Assembly: GCA_900766945.1 (NCBI GenBank)
Contig: CAAFXD010000231.1
Coordinates: 1 to 7,589 of the forward strand
Direction of reading: 5' to 3'
From: Clostridia bacterium
GTDB lineage: Bacteria > Bacillota > Clostridia > Oscillospirales > Acutalibacteraceae
Length of the DNA: 7,589 nucleotides
This document shows positions 5,444 through 7,589 of the stretch, piece after piece. A program made the position numbers and the translations under genes. Position 1 is the stretch's first letter; every line of letters starts with the position of its first letter. Below the pieces are notes generated by a model, which saw only the letters and a list, made by a program, of their open reading frames with translations, made no database searches and was not told the DNA's origin.

Positions 5444-6400
5444 TTATTTACCTATCATTTCAGCCATCAATCTATCCATTGCAGCCTGACACTTTGCCGC
5501 TTCTTTTTGATTGCCGTGTGCAACAAAGCCCGCTTTCAACTGTGCTTGTCGTTTATATTCATTTTTAAGCGATAACGACGCATTACTGGGTATCATATCC
5601 GCAAGGTTTTTATCCATTTGTGCTTGTGCAAAGGCAGCATCATGCGTATTACCATGAGCTACCGCTCCGGCTTTTAAATTTGCTTGTCGCTTATAATTCT
5701 CTGCGGCTTTTTTTCGGCTGCTTTCTTCTGCCGCCGGAGCACCTTGACCACTGCCTATACATAAAACAAAAATGATAAGTCCAACAGCTAACGCACCGGG
5801 AACCATTAAGAATTTACATATAATTCTAAGCCAAGTCGGCTTAACAATTTCTTTAAGAACGAATATACTTGCAATAACTGAAATAAGTAATATACAAGCA
5901 ATCTTCCATATTCCATTATTCTCAACAAGTGTTTCTTCTTCCCACGAGGAAACCCCTGTTTCTGCTGATAATTCTCTTATGTGAAAATTGTAATCAATTT
6001 CTTCGAGACTTTTCCCATGTAGTTTTGAATATAATCTTTTTAAAGTACCGTTATCGGAAAAACCTGATTCACAAACCACCCGGGAATACGGTTCTATGCC
6101 GGAATGTCCATATAATGTAACAACTTGGGTTCCGAATAAAACTTCTATTCTATAACTTTTCAAATCGTAGGACGAATTATTTTCAATCACAAACTCCAAG
6201 TCCATGCGACCTGATCCGCTTTCTTCTTTATTGATCAATGTAACATCAATATAATCCGGATCATCCCAAACCAAAGGTGAATTAAGCCAATACTTTATTG
6301 TTTCTGTGCCAAAAGCTATCAGTGAAACAATAATCACTGCTAATGAAATCGCACCAATAATGATGTTCTCTTTTTTCCTTTTTCCTAAAAACCTTTCCAA
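5444..6400 (-). CDS. Three-helix membrane protein with tandem C-terminal repeats
   Basis: This 318-residue protein belongs to no family I recognise. A basic N-terminus (MERFLGKRKKEN) leads into transmembrane helix 1 (about 12-31). A beta-rich domain follows at about 45-160 (DLEFVIENNSSYDLKSYRIE), predicted outside and resembling an immunoglobulin-like or FxLYD-type fold. Helix 2 (about 164-183), a basic loop (KEIVKPTWLR) and helix 3 (about 193-214) come next, then a helical tail. The tail holds two 37-residue repeats (234-270 and 280-316) that share 23 identical positions. Three helices with a cytoplasmic N-terminus would place the tail outside. The TTG at 6400 is the start: a perfect AGGAGG (6413-6408) precedes it by 7 bases. 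The in-frame ATG at 6430 lies upstream of that site and almost at the transcript end. No clear terminator follows, so transcripts may run into the lipoprotein unit. Confidence 0.82.
   Translation of the reverse strand: MERFLGKRKKENIIIGAISLAVIIVSLIAFGTETIKYWLNSPLVWDDPDYIDVTLINKEESGSGRMDLEFVIENNSSYDLKSYRIEVLFGTQVVTLYGHSGIEPYSRVVCESGFSDNGTLKRLYSKLHGKSLEEIDYNFHIRELSAETGVSSWEEETLVENNGIWKIACILLISVIASIFVLKEIVKPTWLRIICKFLMVPGALAVGLIIFVLCIGSGQGAPAAEESSRKKAAENYKRQANLKAGAVAHGNTHDAAFAQAQMDKNLADMIPSNASLSLKNEYKRQAQLKAGFVAHGNQKEAAKCQAAMDRLMAEMIGK
5453..5701 (-). repeat. Coding tandem repeat: two 37-residue units
   Basis: Unit 1 is encoded by 5591-5701 and unit 2 by 5453-5563, with a 46-residue period. Both contain YKRQA-x-LKAG-x-VAHGN, then AA-x2-QA-x-MD and a closing MI. 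The spacing of hydrophobic residues suggests two helical hairpins per unit. Divergence at variable positions suggests an old duplication kept under selection. Confidence 0.85.
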
Positions 6401-6441
6401 AATATATCCTCCTTTTTTACTGCATTGCATTCTGCAAATTC

Positions 6442-6470
6442 AATATAACATTATTTTCTGTATTTTACAA
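6442..6470 (-). promoter_or_regulatory. Promoter of the repeat-bearing membrane protein gene
   Basis: On the minus strand, TTGTAA (6470-6465) and TATATT (6447-6442) are separated by 17 bp. The -35 hexamer, its AGTTGTAA context and the spacer length match the lipoprotein promoter at 5346-5374. The predicted transcript starts near 6435, which supports the TTG start at 6400 over the ATG at 6430. Confidence 0.6.
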
Positions 6471-6478
6471 CTAAATTT

Positions 6479-6510
6479 TACTTGCAAAATAACACATATA
6501 TTTACTTGTA
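6479..6510. repeat. TACTTGCA and TACTTGTA repeats in the divergent promoter region
   Basis: TACTTGCA (6479-6486) and TACTTGTA (6503-6510) are 24 bp apart, twice the 12-bp step seen at 5383-5402. The first lies just upstream of the -35 of the leftward gene. The second overlaps a TATAAT (6509-6514) that could be the -10 of the rightward ribbon-helix-helix gene. Binding here could control both directions. Confidence 0.5.
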
Positions 6511-6514
6511 TAAT
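6509..6514 (+). promoter_or_regulatory. Candidate -10 box of the ribbon-helix-helix gene
   Basis: TATAAT is a perfect -10 consensus and overlaps the TACTTGTA repeat. No good -35 exists at 17 bp; TTGCAA at 6482-6487 is 21 bp away, which is too far for an unaided promoter. The assignment is weak. Confidence 0.35.
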
Positions 6515-6558
6515 TCCATCGTAAAATGCAATACAATTTAAAATACAGAGGTGATTGC

Positions 6559-6726
6559 ATGTTTGAAATCCGAAACCAACAAAAATCCAACAAAACCATT
6601 CGTATGCCGAACGAACTGATTGACCGATTACAGAAAATTGCCGACCAAAACAATATTTCGTTTAATCAATTAGTCGTGCAGTGCTGCGAATACGCGCTGA
6701 ACGAAATGTTAGGCGCCGAACAATAA
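6559..6726 (+). CDS. Arc-type ribbon-helix-helix DNA-binding protein (55 aa)
   Basis: This small protein has the ribbon-helix-helix layout. A short strand (KTIRMPNEL, about 12-20) carries the DNA-contacting residues, then helix A (IDRLQKIADQNN) and helix B (SFNQLVVQCCEYALNEML) complete the fold. The ISFNQLVVQCCEYAL segment is typical of Arc/MetJ-superfamily proteins common in Clostridia. The ATG at 6559 is chosen because AGAGGTGA (6547-6554) lies just upstream; the in-frame ATG at 6526 has no ribosome binding site. The gene is monocistronic and ends in a terminator. It is divergent from the repeat-bearing membrane protein, and TACTTGYA repeats lie between them. Inferred role: transcriptional regulator of its own promoter and perhaps of the envelope genes to the left. 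No toxin gene is adjacent, so an antitoxin role is not supported. Confidence 0.85.
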   Translation: MFEIRNQQKSNKTIRMPNELIDRLQKIADQNNISFNQLVVQCCEYALNEMLGAEQ

Positions 6727-6733
6727 AACAAAC

Positions 6734-6772
6734 GACCACCCTTCCGTATTGTAACGGAAAGGCGGTCATTTT
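6734..6772 (+). terminator. Bidirectional terminator between convergent genes
   Basis: GACC (6734-6737), CC and TTCCGT pair with ACGGAA, GG and GGTC (to 6767), with two single mismatches and a loop of about 6 bases, then ATTTT. On the minus strand the hairpin is followed by GTTTGTTTTA. It lies 8 bases after the ribbon-helix-helix stop and 37 bases from the kinase stop, so it can serve both genes. Confidence 0.85.
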
Positions 6773-6803
6773 GTACTATGCGGGTTGCATAGAGTTTTGC
6801 GTT

Positions 6804-7502
6804 TTACAGAGATTTTTTTAATTCGGCGGCGCTCGCATATCGCTTTTGGGGGTCGAGCTGAATACATTTTTCAATGACTTTTGAAAGTTTCCCTGGGTAC
6901 ATTTTCTTTGCGGGGTGCTCGCCGGTGAGCATTACATTCATCAACACCCCGACGGCAAAAATATCCGAGCGCGCGTCGGTTTGCGCAAGCCCCAACTGCT
7001 CGGGCGCGGCGTACCCTCTCGTGCCGATGATTTTCGTGTCGCCCGACTGCCCGATTTTATAAAGCCGCGCGGCGTCAAAGTCCATCAGCTTTACCGTGCC
7101 GCGGTCGGTAATCATCACATTTTCGGGTTTAATGTCGCGGTGCACAATGCCGCGGTTGTGCAAAACGGTCAATGCGTCGCAAACACTTTTGACTACGTTT
7201 TTTACACCTTTTTCGTTGTAAAGTCCGCGCATTAACAGGTCGGCAACAGTCGCGCCGCGGACATACTCCTCCAACACCGTGATTTGCGGTTCTTCCCCGA
7301 ACACCTCATACACGGCGGGCAGATTTCGAAAGTCCGTTGCGCGCAGAATTTTATAAACCTCTGCGTTGCCGCGGCATTTGCGACAGACCAATTCCTTTTG
7401 CAGGACTTTGTGCCGCAGTAAAACAATGGATTTGTCTTCTGTTTGTTTCAGAACCTTGACAACCGTGTACTGCTCTTTTAAAATTTCTTCCGCCGACTGC
7501 AC
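6804..7502 (-). CDS. Hanks-type serine/threonine protein kinase, catalytic domain only
   Basis: This cytoplasmic eukaryotic-like kinase of 232 residues (from the GTG at 7502) has no transmembrane or PASTA region. Numbering from that start: the ATP-binding lysine is probably Lys42 (LVCRK), with Glu48 a candidate helix-C partner. HRDIKPENV (121-129) holds the catalytic Asp123 and Asn128. DFD (141-143) replaces the metal-binding DFG. GTRGYAAPEQ (160-169) is the activation/P+1 segment and SDIFAVGV (179-186) is subdomain IX. No GxGxxG glycine loop is visible in the N-lobe (VVKVLKQTEDKSIVLL). The GTG lies 6 bases after a G8 tract (7516-7509, preceded by AA) that can pair with the anti-Shine-Dalgarno sequence. 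A TTG at 7523 would add 7 residues. An upstream ATG (7539) is out of frame unless the G tract has 7 (or 10) bases. Substrates are unknown; the divergent gene at the right edge may be relevant. Confidence 0.88.
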   Translation of the reverse strand: MQSAEEILKEQYTVVKVLKQTEDKSIVLLRHKVLQKELVCRKCRGNAEVYKILRATDFRNLPAVYEVFGEEPQITVLEEYVRGATVADLLMRGLYNEKGVKNVVKSVCDALTVLHNRGIVHRDIKPENVMITDRGTVKLMDFDAARLYKIGQSGDTKIIGTRGYAAPEQLGLAQTDARSDIFAVGVLMNVMLTGEHPAKKMYPGKLSKVIEKCIQLDPQKRYASAAELKKSL

Positions 7503-7516
7503 CGAAATCCCCCCCC

Positions 7517-7545
7517 TTGCCAACTTTTGTACTTTCCATTATACT
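7517..7545 (+). promoter_or_regulatory. Promoter for the rightward gene leaving the window
   Basis: TTGCCA (7517-7522) and TATACT (7540-7545) are separated by 17 bp on the plus strand. Transcription would start near 7552, about 28 bases before the ATG at 7580. It overlaps the divergent kinase promoter. Confidence 0.55.
7538..7543 (-). promoter_or_regulatory. Candidate -10 box of the kinase gene
   Basis: On the minus strand TATAAT (7543-7538) is a perfect -10; the sequence 17 bp upstream (TTCCTT) is a poor -35. Transcription from here would start near 7531. That would exclude the ATG at 7539 and support the TTG at 7523 or the GTG at 7502 as kinase start. Confidence 0.4.
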
Positions 7546-7579
7546 ATACAATGTGTAAAAAAGGAAGTGAGAAAACCGT

Positions 7580-7589
7580 ATGCTGAAAA
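7580..7589 (+). CDS. Start of a divergent gene, cut by the window edge
   Basis: Only ATG CTG AAA is visible (Met-Leu-Lys). AAGGAAGTGAG (about 7561-7571) gives a ribosome binding site 9-10 bases upstream, and a good promoter lies at 7517-7545. The product cannot be known from this window. Confidence 0.4.

Noticed and set aside
6401..6430. ATG start at 6430 for the repeat-bearing membrane protein
   Set aside because: It lies upstream of the perfect AGGAGG and only about 5 bases from the predicted transcript start. The TTG at 6400 is ideally spaced from that site.
6526..6558. Longer start at 6526 for the ribbon-helix-helix protein
   Set aside because: No ribosome binding site precedes it, while AGAGGTGA lies just before the ATG at 6559, which gives the normal family length.
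6559..6726. Antitoxin of a toxin-antitoxin pair
   Set aside because: A terminator follows immediately, the neighbouring gene is a convergent kinase, and no small toxin-like frame is adjacent.
1..7589. CRISPR array, tRNA, rRNA, insertion sequence or prophage
   Set aside because: No regularly spaced repeats of array type, no cloverleaf or rRNA signature and no transposase, integrase or phage structural sequence were seen on either strand.

Overview
The window looks like chromosomal DNA from a Gram-positive anaerobe of the Clostridia, probably a gut Oscillospiraceae-type lineage. The reasons are strong AGGAGG-type ribosome binding sites, several non-ATG starts, AT-rich promoters, Firmicutes-style intrinsic terminators, a lipoprotein signal and zinc-ribbon membrane proteins. 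This placement is inference; no rRNA or marker gene is present. I see no tRNA, rRNA, CRISPR array, transposase or phage gene.

Left part (1-2560): after a small palindromic intergenic element there is a compact carbonyl/aldehyde-response locus. A MerR-family regulator of the AdhR type is divergent from a two-gene operon encoding an iron-dependent alcohol dehydrogenase (YqhD/BdhA type) and an iron-sulfur flavoprotein-like FMN reductase. The promoter between them has the 19-bp spacer typical of MerR-activated promoters. That spacer region holds a perfect palindrome containing CTTAAAG-N4-CTTTAAG, the operator I recall for Bacillus AdhR. The regulator also keeps the AdhR cysteine. The likely logic is: electrophile or aldehyde modifies the regulator, the operon is activated, and aldehyde is reduced to alcohol with accessory flavin redox chemistry. 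A strong bidirectional terminator closes this block.

Middle part (2598-6400, all minus strand): three cell-envelope proteins of unassigned function. From right to left along the DNA they are a zinc-ribbon membrane protein with an external C2H2-like finger (2598-3503), a lipoprotein with a PQQ/beta-propeller-like region (3960-5312), and a three-helix membrane protein with two 37-residue C-terminal repeats (5444-6400). The lipoprotein appears to continue downstream to 3597 through two compensating frameshifts, so the original product was probably about 571 residues. Each of the three genes has a recognisable promoter.

Right part (6401-7589): a 55-residue ribbon-helix-helix (Arc-type) DNA-binding protein is divergent from the membrane protein. 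Its promoter region and the lipoprotein promoter share TACTTGYA direct repeats spaced 12 or 24 bp apart next to a near-identical -35 region. The most interesting hypothesis here is that the small protein co-regulates itself and the two envelope genes. A convergent Hanks-type Ser/Thr kinase follows. It has no glycine-rich loop, has DFD in place of DFG, and carries a G8 tract at its translation start. Divergent from it, the first codons of another gene run off the right edge.

No feature amounts to a proven new system. The repeat/RHH regulon, the repeat-bearing membrane protein and the doubly shifted lipoprotein are the parts worth pursuing.
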